The translations under genes and the position numbers were made by a program. The notes under the pieces are model-generated. The model searched no databases. It was given only the letters and a program-made list of their open reading frames with translations, and was not told the origin of the DNA. Positions 1-7,656 of a stretch of 38,035 nucleotides of DNA are shown one piece after another (positions within the stretch are counted from its first letter, which is position 1; each line of letters opens with the position of its first letter). The stretch is from NCBI GenBank assembly GCA_017546125.1, contig JAFYXO010000032.1, forward strand, positions 1 through 38,035, in the 5' to 3' direction. The DNA is from Bacteroidales bacterium (lineage in GTDB: Bacteria > Bacteroidota > Bacteroidia > Bacteroidales > UBA932).

Positions 1-123
1 AAATATGTATCAAAAATATGTGGAAATTTGGGAACCATCAAAAAGCAGCCTGAAAGTGTTAAATTTTAGAATGTATTGATAATTAAAGGTTTACAAATGG
101 TTATTTCTGGTTGTTTTGGTTGT

Positions 124-1761
124 TTAGGGCTTCCAAATACAATTCTTAAAAGCTTCATAACCAATTCTGGTTACGCTCTTAGGAATAGTAATGGACTTAA
201 GGGCACTGCACCCAGCAAAAGCACCCGCTTCAATTCTATCTATTCGTTTTCCTTTAAAAATTACACTTTCCAAAGAAGAACATCCCGAAAAAGCACTGCC
301 AGGAATGTATGTTATACCTTTAGGAATTTCTATGGCACCTAAAGATGAGCATCCACTAAATAATGAATGTCCTAATTCTGATACTTTTTCTGGTATATTT
401 ATACTTGTTAAACTTGAACAGTTACTAAAGGCATGGCTATCAATTTTATTCACTGTATTAGGTATAATCATTGACTTTATATCTTTACAACCACTAAACG
501 CACTTGAACCTATGGTGGTCAAACTACCTGGAAGAATAATCTCTTTTAAAGAACTACAGCCTGAAAAAGCTAAAGAGCCTATCTCGATTATTCCATGAGG
601 AAGAACAATTGATCTCAGTGCGGTACATCCGGAGAACATTGAATTCGGTATTTTGGTAACAGCTGTAAAATACTGGAACTCATTGAACCATTTGATAGCT
701 TTTCCACTTAATTTAAGCACACTCAAATCAGTAACTGCAGCAGCCTCTTCATATGAGAGCTCATTATCCTTGTTTGTATCAAATGCGGCAAGACAAAGCT
801 CCTCTACAATACCATCCTCAAACACTATTATATCTTCTGGCTGGGTAAGAGGTATAGATAGCTTAGGCATCTTCAGAATCGAAGAGCGCTCTATAACATT
901 GGGGGCTTTATTCTCCAATATCATCTCATTATCCTCTGTATCTGTAATCTTCACTGTAAATCCTGCAGCGAAATTTACAGGTGGCAATGCTATAATAAAA
1001 CCGGTAGGGGCAGCAGGATTGAGTTCTATGCCGTCTCCACAGTCGAGGATCACACTTCTTTCTCCATCCTCTGCCATAGATACGGTCGGAGCATCTTCCC
1101 CCGGATATGCCACTATTACTGCATCACCGGCAAGTACCTCCCCCTTATTTCCTACGACCTCTATACTCTTTACAGTACAGGTGCCGCATAACTGCAGTTT
1201 TAGTGCACCCAATACATTCTTGAATTTAAGGTTATGGTCAGCCACTGAACCGGTAACAGCTACCATAGTAAACACTCCATTAGAAAAAGAGTTCTCCACA
1301 TATTCCTGAGTAGCAGGTAAAGTAACATTTGATATGGTATAAGACACTTTTCCCTTTGTACTTTCCTCCAGAACATTGGTCGAACAGCTCAGATCATCTT
1401 CATGTGGATATACAGCTATATTGGCATTGATCTCCATACCCGACGAGAAATATCCATTTATATCTCCACTATTATCATTTACCAAAGAGAATATACCTTC
1501 AGTACCACCTATAGACTCTTCACTTATTTCGTAGGTATCAGCGATATTCGCTGCCTGGAATATAGCCAACTGGTCTCCTTCTGACCATACCACTCTGTTT
1601 TCTTCTGTCAGCGCTGTCCTGGTATCCTTTTCATAGGACTCAGTCACAGCCAAGAAATCGTCGTATCCTGAAAACAATTCTTCTCCGACAGGAAGTTCCT
1701 GATTCTGGCAGCTTGCAAGAGCTATAGCCGCCATTGCCAAAATTGATAGATTTTTCTTCAT
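124..1761 (-). CDS. Fimbrillin-like / BspA-type leucine-rich-repeat surface lipoprotein
   Basis: The chosen start (ATG complement at 1759-1761) gives 545 residues beginning with a lipoprotein signal whose lipobox LASC puts the lipidated Cys at residue 18; an in-frame ATG 18 codons further upstream would bury this signal. Residues about 40-310 look like a fimbrillin/Mfa-type beta domain, with the typical RTAL...VVWSEGDQLAIF segment near the N-terminus. Around 325-350 is an EF-hand/dockerin-like Ca-binding loop (DTNKDNELSYEEA). Residues about 355-545 hold some eight BspA-type (LRR_5) repeats with AFSGCSSL cores. The last repeat stops abruptly at FKNCIWKP, before a full repeat is completed. Likely an outer-surface adhesin or ligand-binding protein; the ligand is unknown. 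It probably shares a transcript with the 43-aa ORF just upstream. Confidence 0.85.
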   Translation of the reverse strand: MKKNLSILAMAAIALASCQNQELPVGEELFSGYDDFLAVTESYEKDTRTALTEENRVVWSEGDQLAIFQAANIADTYEISEESIGGTEGIFSLVNDNSGDINGYFSSGMEINANIAVYPHEDDLSCSTNVLEESTKGKVSYTISNVTLPATQEYVENSFSNGVFTMVAVTGSVADHNLKFKNVLGALKLQLCGTCTVKSIEVVGNKGEVLAGDAVIVAYPGEDAPTVSMAEDGERSVILDCGDGIELNPAAPTGFIIALPPVNFAAGFTVKITDTEDNEMILENKAPNVIERSSILKMPKLSIPLTQPEDIIVFEDGIVEELCLAAFDTNKDNELSYEEAAAVTDLSVLKLSGKAIKWFNEFQYFTAVTKIPNSMFSGCTALRSIVLPHGIIEIGSLAFSGCSSLKEIILPGSLTTIGSSAFSGCKDIKSMIIPNTVNKIDSHAFSNCSSLTSINIPEKVSELGHSLFSGCSSLGAIEIPKGITYIPGSAFSGCSSLESVIFKGKRIDRIEAGAFAGCSALKSITIPKSVTRIGYEAFKNCIWKP

Positions 1762-1780
1762 ATTATCTGTTTTTAGTTTA

Positions 1781-1912
1781 TTACCAATCAAAATCCCAGC
1801 TGCCATTGTTTTCATTCAAACCTTCCGTAGAGCTCATTGTGCAGCAAGCCCCTTCAATAAAGAGTTCGACGATGTCCATCTTAGGACTTTCGTATTCTTG
1901 ATAATTATCCAT
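1781..1912 (-). CDS. 43-aa small protein upstream of the surface lipoprotein
   Basis: A complete ORF of 43 codons (ATG complement at 1910-1912, TAA complement at 1781-1783) ends 19 nt before the lipoprotein ATG on the same strand. The peptide opens MDNYQEYESPKMDIVELF, continues with a vicinal Cys pair in EGACCTMSS, and ends in an Asn/Gly/Trp-rich acidic tail, SWDFDW. From memory, short ORFs with a Y-E-x-P-x-x-x-(V/I)-x-x-(E/L) opening are frequent beside fimbrillin and BspA-type lipoproteins in Bacteroidales; that family link is recollection, not a search. A purine-rich GGAGGAG sits about 12 nt upstream of the start. No signal peptide or membrane segment is present. Function unknown. Confidence 0.6.
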   Translation of the reverse strand: MDNYQEYESPKMDIVELFIEGACCTMSSTEGLNENNGSWDFDW

Positions 1913-1956
1913 AAGAAAAATATCTCCTCCGACCCCTGAGGAATTAAAGCATACAT

Positions 1957-2182
1957 AAAAAAAAGTGTGGAGTCATTCGTCTATTGTACCGGAGGCTCTG
2001 GAAAACCTAACACAAATAAACAATACCCCACACCCGTATGATAGAGGCATACAGAGCGTATGCACAGTACCAACAAGGTGATGAGTGTGACTGCTATCCC
2101 TGTGTAATTGAAATTTTCCAGATTTCCGGTACAGGATAAAAGCGAAACACTTTCATCAATTAATATGTCACCTATCGCTAGG
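1957..2182 (-). ncRNA. Candidate 6S-like structured RNA (or structured 5' leader)
   Basis: On the minus strand a -7 box (TAACTTTG, 2188-2195) is followed by about 225 nt with strong folding and then by a run of eight U (1957-1964). Two distant arms close the structure: 1985-1992 pairs perfectly with 2126-2133 (8 bp), and 1997-2005 pairs perfectly with 2114-2122 (9 bp), with 4-nt and 3-nt bulges between. Inside is a large asymmetric bubble (24 nt against 8 nt), then short helices 2030-2033/2102-2105 and 2040-2044/2094-2098, and an apical hairpin 2047-2063 with a 6-bp stem. The 5' end carries a GCGA-tetraloop hairpin at 2171-2182. A long closing stem, central bubble and apical stem resemble 6S RNA (ssrS). 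No local terminator hairpin precedes the U-run, so a leader for the downstream small ORF and lipoprotein is the alternative. Confidence 0.5.
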
Positions 2183-2187
2183 CGTAA

Positions 2188-2195
2188 CAAAGTTA
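2188..2195 (-). promoter_or_regulatory. -7 promoter box for the structured RNA
   Basis: TAACTTTG on the minus strand matches the Bacteroidota TAnnTTTG -7 consensus. It would start transcription near 2182, exactly at the GCGA-loop hairpin of the structured RNA. No clear TTTG -33 element is seen. Confidence 0.5.
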
Positions 2196-2207
2196 AGAAT
2201 AATTGAT

Positions 2208-2215
2208 TACTTTTG
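2208..2215 (+). promoter_or_regulatory. -7 promoter box for rpiB-truB
   Basis: TACTTTTG on the plus strand matches TAnnTTTG and lies 27 nt before the rpiB ATG. It is back to back with the minus-strand box 2188-2195, so this short gap is a divergent promoter region. Confidence 0.5.
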
Positions 2216-2242
2216 TAGAAGAAATAACTAAATCTAAATACT

Positions 2243-2671
2243 ATGTTAGGAATTGCTGCTGACCACGCCGGTTACGAACTTAAAAACACCCTTATCGAGT
2301 ATCTTAAAGAGCTTGGTTGTGAGGTTAAAGACTTTGGTACACACTCTGCAGAGAGTATGGATTATCCAGATGTTGCACACCCTCTTGCTGAAGAGGTGGA
2401 ATCTGGCAAACTTGAAAAAGGTATCGCCATCTGCGGTTCGGGCAATGGTATCAGCATGACACTGAACAAACATCAGGGAATTCGCGCAGCACTTTGCTGG
2501 AATACAGAGCTTGCAGCACTTGCTCGTCAGCACAACGACGCAAACATTCTATCTCTACCTGCACGCTTTATTGACACCGATACTGCTAAAGCAATAGTAA
2601 AAGCATACCTTGAAAGTGATTTCGAGGGTGGAAGACACCAAAGAAGGGTAGAAAAAATCGCTTGCAAATAA
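2243..2671 (+). CDS. rpiB: Ribose-5-phosphate isomerase B
   Basis: A 142-residue protein of the RpiB/LacAB family, which interconverts ribose 5-phosphate and ribulose 5-phosphate in the cytosolic pentose phosphate pathway. Visible hallmarks are the N-terminal ADHAG (residues 6-10), the CGSGNG active-site loop with catalytic Cys64, and His97 in the RQHNDAN segment. Length is normal for the family. The stop codon overlaps the truB start by one base (TAATG at 2669-2673), implying translational coupling. Confidence 0.95.
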   Translation: MLGIAADHAGYELKNTLIEYLKELGCEVKDFGTHSAESMDYPDVAHPLAEEVESGKLEKGIAICGSGNGISMTLNKHQGIRAALCWNTELAALARQHNDANILSLPARFIDTDTAKAIVKAYLESDFEGGRHQRRVEKIACK

Positions 2672-3417
2672 TGGCTGCACCCGAAATCAATCCTACAGTT
2701 ATCAAAAAGGGTGAACTGAACACCCTTATACAAAATATGGAGAGCTATCCGGAGGGGATCCTTATCCCCTTCGACAAGCCTCTTGAGTGGACCTCTGCAG
2801 ACGTGGTCCGCAAACTCAAATTCAAATTCCAATATTTCTTCCAAAACAGGAAACTGAAAGTGGGTCACGCAGGGACACTCGATCCCCTCGCCACTGGGAT
2901 GCTTATCATCTGTTTGGGTAAGGCCACCAAGATATCTGAAAAACTCCAGGCTGAGAAGAAGGTGTACATTGCAGATGTAACATTTGGCGCCACCACTCCA
3001 AGCTACGATTTGGAGAAAGAGATTGATGCTACATACCCATACGAGCATATTACCCAAGAGAAAATCGAAGAGGCCCTCAAAGGGTTCATCGGGACACAAG
3101 AACAGGTACCCCCTATTTTCTCTGCCAAATATGTGGATGGAGTCAGAGCCTATGAAATGGCACGTGAAGGGGTCGAAGTGGAGCTCAAATCTGCTACAAT
3201 CACCATTTACAACATCGAACTGCTCGAATATAATGCACCTACAGCCAAAATACGCATAGAGTGCTCAAAAGGGACTTACATCAGATCTTTTGCCAGAGAC
3301 TTGGGAATTGCACTCGAAAGTGGTGCTCACCTTACAGGACTCCGCAGAACCCAATCAGGCAACTTCTCCACAGAAGATGCCATTACAATGGAAGAATTCC
3401 TGCAGTTCTTCAAATAG
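2671..3417 (+). CDS. truB: tRNA pseudouridine(55) synthase
   Basis: This protein makes pseudouridine at position 55 in the T-loop of tRNAs. With the ATG that overlaps the rpiB stop, it is 248 residues long; a TTG nine bases upstream is possible but less likely. The TruB signature GHAGTLDPLATGML is present with catalytic Asp71, followed by KKVYIADVTFG and the conserved RIECSKGTYIRSFARDLG strand-helix region. There is no C-terminal PUA domain, so this is the short form. Second gene of the rpiB-truB pair; it converges on the TonB-like gene with only 12 bp between stops. Confidence 0.95.
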   Translation: MAAPEINPTVIKKGELNTLIQNMESYPEGILIPFDKPLEWTSADVVRKLKFKFQYFFQNRKLKVGHAGTLDPLATGMLIICLGKATKISEKLQAEKKVYIADVTFGATTPSYDLEKEIDATYPYEHITQEKIEEALKGFIGTQEQVPPIFSAKYVDGVRAYEMAREGVEVELKSATITIYNIELLEYNAPTAKIRIECSKGTYIRSFARDLGIALESGAHLTGLRRTQSGNFSTEDAITMEEFLQFFK

Positions 3418-3429
3418 TTATTATTGCGT

Positions 3430-4170
3430 TTACTGCGCTATAAATCTATAGACGATCTCTCCTGCCTGACGCTCAGGAGCTGTAGATGATGCGGTAAAGC
3501 GTGAACGCTTAGCAGCCCTCATGGCGTAATCCTGAAGGCAGATATCTGGTGATGAGACATTTTCCACCACCTTTACATTCACTACATAACCTTTCCTATT
3601 GACAATGATGGCGACAGTCACATCACCGCCACCTATGCATTTGTATGCTGGGATCGGGAGCGACTGCCCCTTTCTCCCTTCAAGACGATAAGAGAGGACA
3701 GATGGTCCCACATAGGTCTCTTTCGACTTTGTTTCCTCCTTCTTTTGCCCAATCGCAACATTGTCTTCGCTATCCATCGCCTCTTGCGCCTCCCTGCGGG
3801 ATGCGTCAAGTTTTTCCTGTAGACGGCGAGCTTCGTCGTACACCTCTGAAGGGTTTGCGCTCCTGTCGTCGCGCAATCTCTCACCGGAACGGGATGCATC
3901 TACGGCAACATTGCGCGGAGCGCTCTGACGGGATTGGGCGATAAGCTCATCAAGCTCAGCGCTGACACTCTCTTTAAATGCTTGAATCTCCCTCTCCCTC
4001 TCAAGCTCCTCCTGTTTGGTAAAGTCGAGGACAAAGGAGGTCTCCTGGCTTACAGTCCTATGGATGGAGTAAGCCAGGATCACTATAATCAGGATCAGGT
4101 GGAATATTACCGTAAGGTATAGTCCAGCCTTCTCGTCATTATCTATTTTTATGTTGAAGCGCTTTTTCAA
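3430..4170 (-). CDS. TonB-like energy transducer protein
   Basis: A 246-residue protein with a short cytoplasmic N-terminus, one membrane helix at about residues 16-36, a long charged periplasmic stretch (about 45-155, rich in Glu, Arg and Ser, probably helical) and a TonB-type C-terminal domain from about 165 (GGGDVTVAIIVNRKGYVVNVKV). It should couple inner-membrane energy to outer-membrane or envelope transport. The start is TTG at 4168-4170: an in-frame TAA lies four codons upstream and no ATG or GTG occurs before the membrane helix, so TTG is the only sensible start. The gene overlaps udk by 32 bp. It is not next to the exb genes, which lie 5 kb away. Confidence 0.8.
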   Translation of the reverse strand: MKKRFNIKIDNDEKAGLYLTVIFHLILIIVILAYSIHRTVSQETSFVLDFTKQEELEREREIQAFKESVSAELDELIAQSRQSAPRNVAVDASRSGERLRDDRSANPSEVYDEARRLQEKLDASRREAQEAMDSEDNVAIGQKKEETKSKETYVGPSVLSYRLEGRKGQSLPIPAYKCIGGGDVTVAIIVNRKGYVVNVKVVENVSSPDICLQDYAMRAAKRSRFTASSTAPERQAGEIVYRFIAQ

Positions 4171-4762
4171 TGGTAGCGATTAGAATATCTATTGCCACTT
4201 TATTGTGCCCACCTTGTGGTACGATGATATCTGCATATCGTTTGGTTGGCTCTATGAACTGATTGTGCATAGGTTTGAGGGTATCCTGATAGCGGACCAT
4301 AGTTGCCTCCACTGTTTTACCCCTCTCGATAATATCACGGGAAATAACCCTTAGCAGCCTGTCATCTGCATCTGCATCTACAAAGACCATAATATCGAGG
4401 AGTTTCCTCAACTTCTCGCAAGTGAAGATGAGGATACCCTCCACGATTATGATATCTGCAGGATGAACTGTTACTGTCTCGGTAGCTGAACGGGTACATG
4501 TAATATAGGAATATGTGGGCTGCTGGATGGTTTTACCCTCCCTTAGCTCTTGCAATTGCTCTACGAGCAATTCAAAATCGATGGCATCCGGGTGGTCAAA
4601 ATTCAGTTTCTGTCTCTCCTCCATAGGGAGATGGCCACTATCCTTATAGTATGAATCCTGAGGGATAACAGCTACCTCTCCACCAGGGAAAGAGTCCACC
4701 ACTTTTCTGACTACAGTTGTTTTTCCGGAACCTGTACCTCCGGCTATACCGATTATTAACAT
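4139..4762 (-). CDS. udk: Uridine kinase
   Basis: A 207-residue P-loop kinase that phosphorylates uridine and cytidine for pyrimidine salvage. It shows Walker A GGTGSGKTT (8-16), the PQDSYYKD substrate segment, NFDHPDAIDF, and the IIIVEGI(L) Walker B strand. Length is standard. The start lies 3 bp after the asnS stop, so the two are cotranscribed; its 3' end overlaps the start of the TonB-like gene. Confidence 0.95.
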   Translation of the reverse strand: MLIIGIAGGTGSGKTTVVRKVVDSFPGGEVAVIPQDSYYKDSGHLPMEERQKLNFDHPDAIDFELLVEQLQELREGKTIQQPTYSYITCTRSATETVTVHPADIIIVEGILIFTCEKLRKLLDIMVFVDADADDRLLRVISRDIIERGKTVEATMVRYQDTLKPMHNQFIEPTKRYADIIVPQGGHNKVAIDILIATIEKALQHKNR

Positions 4763-4765
4763 ATT

Positions 4766-6157
4766 CTAGAATTCTGCTGTTTTAGGGGTTCTTGGGAATG
4801 GGATCACATCACGGATGTTTGCCATACCTGTTACGAATAGAAGAAGTCTCTCGAAACCAAGACCGAAACCGCTATGAGGTGCTGTACCAAATCTTCTGGT
4901 ATCCACATACCACCATAGATTGGTGTCGTCCATATCAAGCTCTTTGATTCTGTTGGTAAGTTTCTCGTATGACTCCTCTCTTTGTGAACCACCGATAATC
5001 TCGCCAATCTTAGGGAATAGAACGTCCATAGCGCGAACAGTCTTGCCATCTTCGTTCTGTTTCATATAGAATGCTTTGATATCCTTAGGATAGTCGGTCA
5101 AGATAACTGGTTTGCCGAAATGTTTCTCCACAAGGTATCTTTCGTGCTCACTCTGAAGGTCGATACCCCAAGCTACAGGGTAGTCAAACTTCTCACCTGA
5201 AGCCTCAAGAATCTTGACACCTTCGGTATATGTAAGTCGTACAAACTCGGTACCTACCACACTTTGAAGTCTGCTGATAAGCTCCTTGTCGATCATATTG
5301 TTAAGGAATGTCAAGTCATCCATACAGTTATCCAAAGCATACTGTACAAGATATTTGATGAACTCCTCTGCAAGATCCATATTATCCTCGATCTCATAGA
5401 AAGCCATCTCAGGCTCGATCATCCAGAACTCAGCCAAGTGGCGTGGAGTATTGGAGTTCTCTGCTCTGAATGTAGGACCAAATGTATAGATGTTGCCAAG
5501 AGCCATAGCACCAAGCTCACCCTCTAGCTGGCCACTAACTGTCAAGCTGGTTCTCTTTCCGAAGAAATCCTCCTTGTAATCGATCTTACCCTCTTCTGTG
5601 CGTGGAAGGTTGTCAAGATCCATGGTAGTTACCTGGAACATTGCACCTGCACCCTCAGCGTCAGAAGCTGTGATAAGTGGAGTATGAAGATATACGAAAC
5701 CTTTATCATTGAAGAATTTGTGGATAGCAAACGCCATAGCATGGCGGATTCTCAACACTGCACCGAATGTATTGGTACGAGGTCTTAGGTGACCGATCTC
5801 GCGAAGGAACTCCATACTGTGACCTTTCTTCTGAAGAGGATAGGTCTCTGAGTCTGCAGTACCGTAAACTACGATCTCTTTAGCTTGAATTTCCACCTTC
5901 TGGCCACTACCCATAGACTCAACCAAATCACCTGTTACTGCCAAACAAGCACCTGTGGTGATAGATTTCATAAGCTCTTCAGGGAAGTTTGCCACTTCAC
6001 ATACAACTTGAATATTATTAATAGTAGAACCGTCATTAAGAGCTATAAAAGCTATGTTCTTGTTTCCTCTCTTAGTTCTAACCCAGCCTTTAGCAACGAC
6101 TGATTGGCCTGGAGCCTCCTGGAGTAGCTCGGCGATTCTAATGTGTCTTTTTCCCAT
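4766..6157 (-). CDS. asnS: Asparaginyl-tRNA synthetase
   Basis: A 463-residue class IIb synthetase that charges tRNA-Asn. The N-terminal OB-fold anticodon-binding domain spans about 1-110 ([24 protein letters not shown]). The class II core follows, with motif 2 around [21 protein letters not shown] and motif 3 as [15 protein letters not shown] near the C-terminus. The terminal [10 protein letters not shown] is typical of AsnS rather than AspS. It sits in a minus-strand run between the glycosyl-hydrolase-like gene (21-bp gap) and udk (3-bp gap). Confidence 0.95.
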   Translation of the reverse strand: MGKRHIRIAELLQEAPGQSVVAKGWVRTKRGNKNIAFIALNDGSTINNIQVVCEVANFPEELMKSITTGACLAVTGDLVESMGSGQKVEIQAKEIVVYGTADSETYPLQKKGHSMEFLREIGHLRPRTNTFGAVLRIRHAMAFAIHKFFNDKGFVYLHTPLITASDAEGAGAMFQVTTMDLDNLPRTEEGKIDYKEDFFGKRTSLTVSGQLEGELGAMALGNIYTFGPTFRAENSNTPRHLAEFWMIEPEMAFYEIEDNMDLAEEFIKYLVQYALDNCMDDLTFLNNMIDKELISRLQSVVGTEFVRLTYTEGVKILEASGEKFDYPVAWGIDLQSEHERYLVEKHFGKPVILTDYPKDIKAFYMKQNEDGKTVRAMDVLFPKIGEIIGGSQREESYEKLTNRIKELDMDDTNLWWYVDTRRFGTAPHSGFGLGFERLLLFVTGMANIRDVIPFPRTPKTAEF

Positions 6158-6178
6158 TTCTATAGTTTTTTAAACATC

Positions 6179-7651
6179 TTACAAAGTTAGTGAAAAACTT
6201 TCACTTTCGTTCCAACATCTGTCAATAGCTGTTACTGCTACCTTATATCCTTTATATTTCTTGATATCTTTTCCGAAATCGTACGATTTCTGATTGGTTA
6301 TTTTAACCAGATATTCACCTTTTGAGGTATCTGCCTCAACACCCTTAGGGAAGAGGTAGACTGCATAAAAGACAGGTTGCTGCATAAGATCTTCTGTCTC
6401 TTCCACACTCCAGACTACCTTAGTAGATTTCTTATGCAAAGTTTTGACCTTTTGGGGAGCTCTGTCATCCAAGCGGGTATAGGCTGGGATCAGAGCCGGT
6501 CTTGACTGATATACAGTAGTAAGGCTGTCATGAATATTGTGAACATTTCTCTTGATTGACCAGCCTGGCCACCACACGTTACCTGCCACATTAGGAAGAT
6601 CCCTCACAAGCTCCATTTTTCTCTCCAGTTGTGAATCAAGAACAGCAATATTCTGACCGATATAGAGGTGATCAGTAAAGTTACCGTCATTCCACCAGTT
6701 GATTAGAACCTCATAGCAAGCAGCATTAAAACCTATTCTCCAGTAAAGCTGAGGCACGATATAGTCAATATACCCTTTTACTCCCCAATCAGGAACATCT
6801 GCGAAGAGTGCCTCATAGTTTGAAAGACCATTTGTCGCACTACCTGTACTGTCCGGTGTTTCACTCAAATTCCTGTGGATACCGAATGGGCTGATACCGA
6901 ATCTCACCCATGGTTTGATACTCTTGATGGTATCATTGAGTTCCTTCATAAGAATAGCCACATTATTTCTTCTCCAATCGCCCTTCTGCCAATATTCAAA
7001 CCCCTGCTCCTTCGCATATTTCACAAAGGAAGCATCGTCGTGAAACTCCTCATATTTGACAGGATAAGGATAGAAATAGTCATCAAAATGGATAGCATCC
7101 ACATCATACCTTCTGACAATATCTGCAATAACACTGATAGTATGCTCTCTTGATGCAGGCTCACCCGGATCGAAGTAAAGCTGTTTGCCATACCTCTTGA
7201 AAATATCAGGGTTAGAGAAGAACAAATGCTCAGGTGCCAACTCCTCCTGATCATTTGAAGTTACCCTGTAAGGGTTACACCATGCATGCAATTCCATACC
7301 TCTGTTATGGGTCTCCTCAATCATAAACTGGAGTGGATCCCACATTGGTTCCGGTGCCTGACCTTGAACTCCTGTCAAGAAACGGCTCCATGGCTCAAGT
7401 TCTGATGGATAAAAAGCGTCCGCTTGAGGTCTTACCTGAAAAATCACCGCATTACAACCGGCCTCTGCAAGTGAATCAAGTGTCTGGATGAACATCTCCT
7501 TCACCTGCTCCTGTGTCATTGTACGTATGGTAGTATTCCCTACAATATGAATCCAGGCACCCCTGAACTCCCTCTTAGGTTGCTCCACATTCTGTCCCAA
7601 TAGAGGAAAAGCAAGTGCAACAAGTGATAAAAATATAAATAACCTTTTCAT
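6179..7651 (-). CDS. Family-10-like glycosyl hydrolase (GHL10 / YngK type), secreted
   Basis: The start at 7649-7651 yields 490 residues with a typical Sec signal (MKRLFIFLSLVALAFPLLGQ); an earlier in-frame start 11 codons upstream would overlap the phosphatase gene. The domain begins REFRGAWIHIVGN and carries the TIM-barrel features of the GHL10/DUF187 family: GCNAVIFQVRPQADAFY, HAWCNPYR, the acidic DAIHFDDYFYPYP strand and RFGISPFGIHRN. A C-terminal segment (about 400-490) looks like a fibronectin-type beta domain. Expected to act on polysaccharide or peptidoglycan-related glycan outside the cytoplasm; the substrate is not readable. It begins 5 bp after the phosphatase stop. Confidence 0.85.
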   Translation of the reverse strand: MKRLFIFLSLVALAFPLLGQNVEQPKREFRGAWIHIVGNTTIRTMTQEQVKEMFIQTLDSLAEAGCNAVIFQVRPQADAFYPSELEPWSRFLTGVQGQAPEPMWDPLQFMIEETHNRGMELHAWCNPYRVTSNDQEELAPEHLFFSNPDIFKRYGKQLYFDPGEPASREHTISVIADIVRRYDVDAIHFDDYFYPYPVKYEEFHDDASFVKYAKEQGFEYWQKGDWRRNNVAILMKELNDTIKSIKPWVRFGISPFGIHRNLSETPDSTGSATNGLSNYEALFADVPDWGVKGYIDYIVPQLYWRIGFNAACYEVLINWWNDGNFTDHLYIGQNIAVLDSQLERKMELVRDLPNVAGNVWWPGWSIKRNVHNIHDSLTTVYQSRPALIPAYTRLDDRAPQKVKTLHKKSTKVVWSVEETEDLMQQPVFYAVYLFPKGVEADTSKGEYLVKITNQKSYDFGKDIKKYKGYKVAVTAIDRCWNESESFSLTL

Positions 7652-7656
7652 ATCAA

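Noticed and set aside
653-1309. 218-aa plus-strand open frame
   Set aside because: Antisense shadow of the surface lipoprotein; no family match, no promoter or ribosome site.
1981-2190. 69-aa minus-strand open frame upstream of the small ORF
   Set aside because: It lies wholly inside the folded RNA candidate, has no plausible ribosome site, and the base pairing explains the sequence better.
2527-3099. 190-aa minus-strand open frame
   Set aside because: Shadow across rpiB and truB, both of which are certain.
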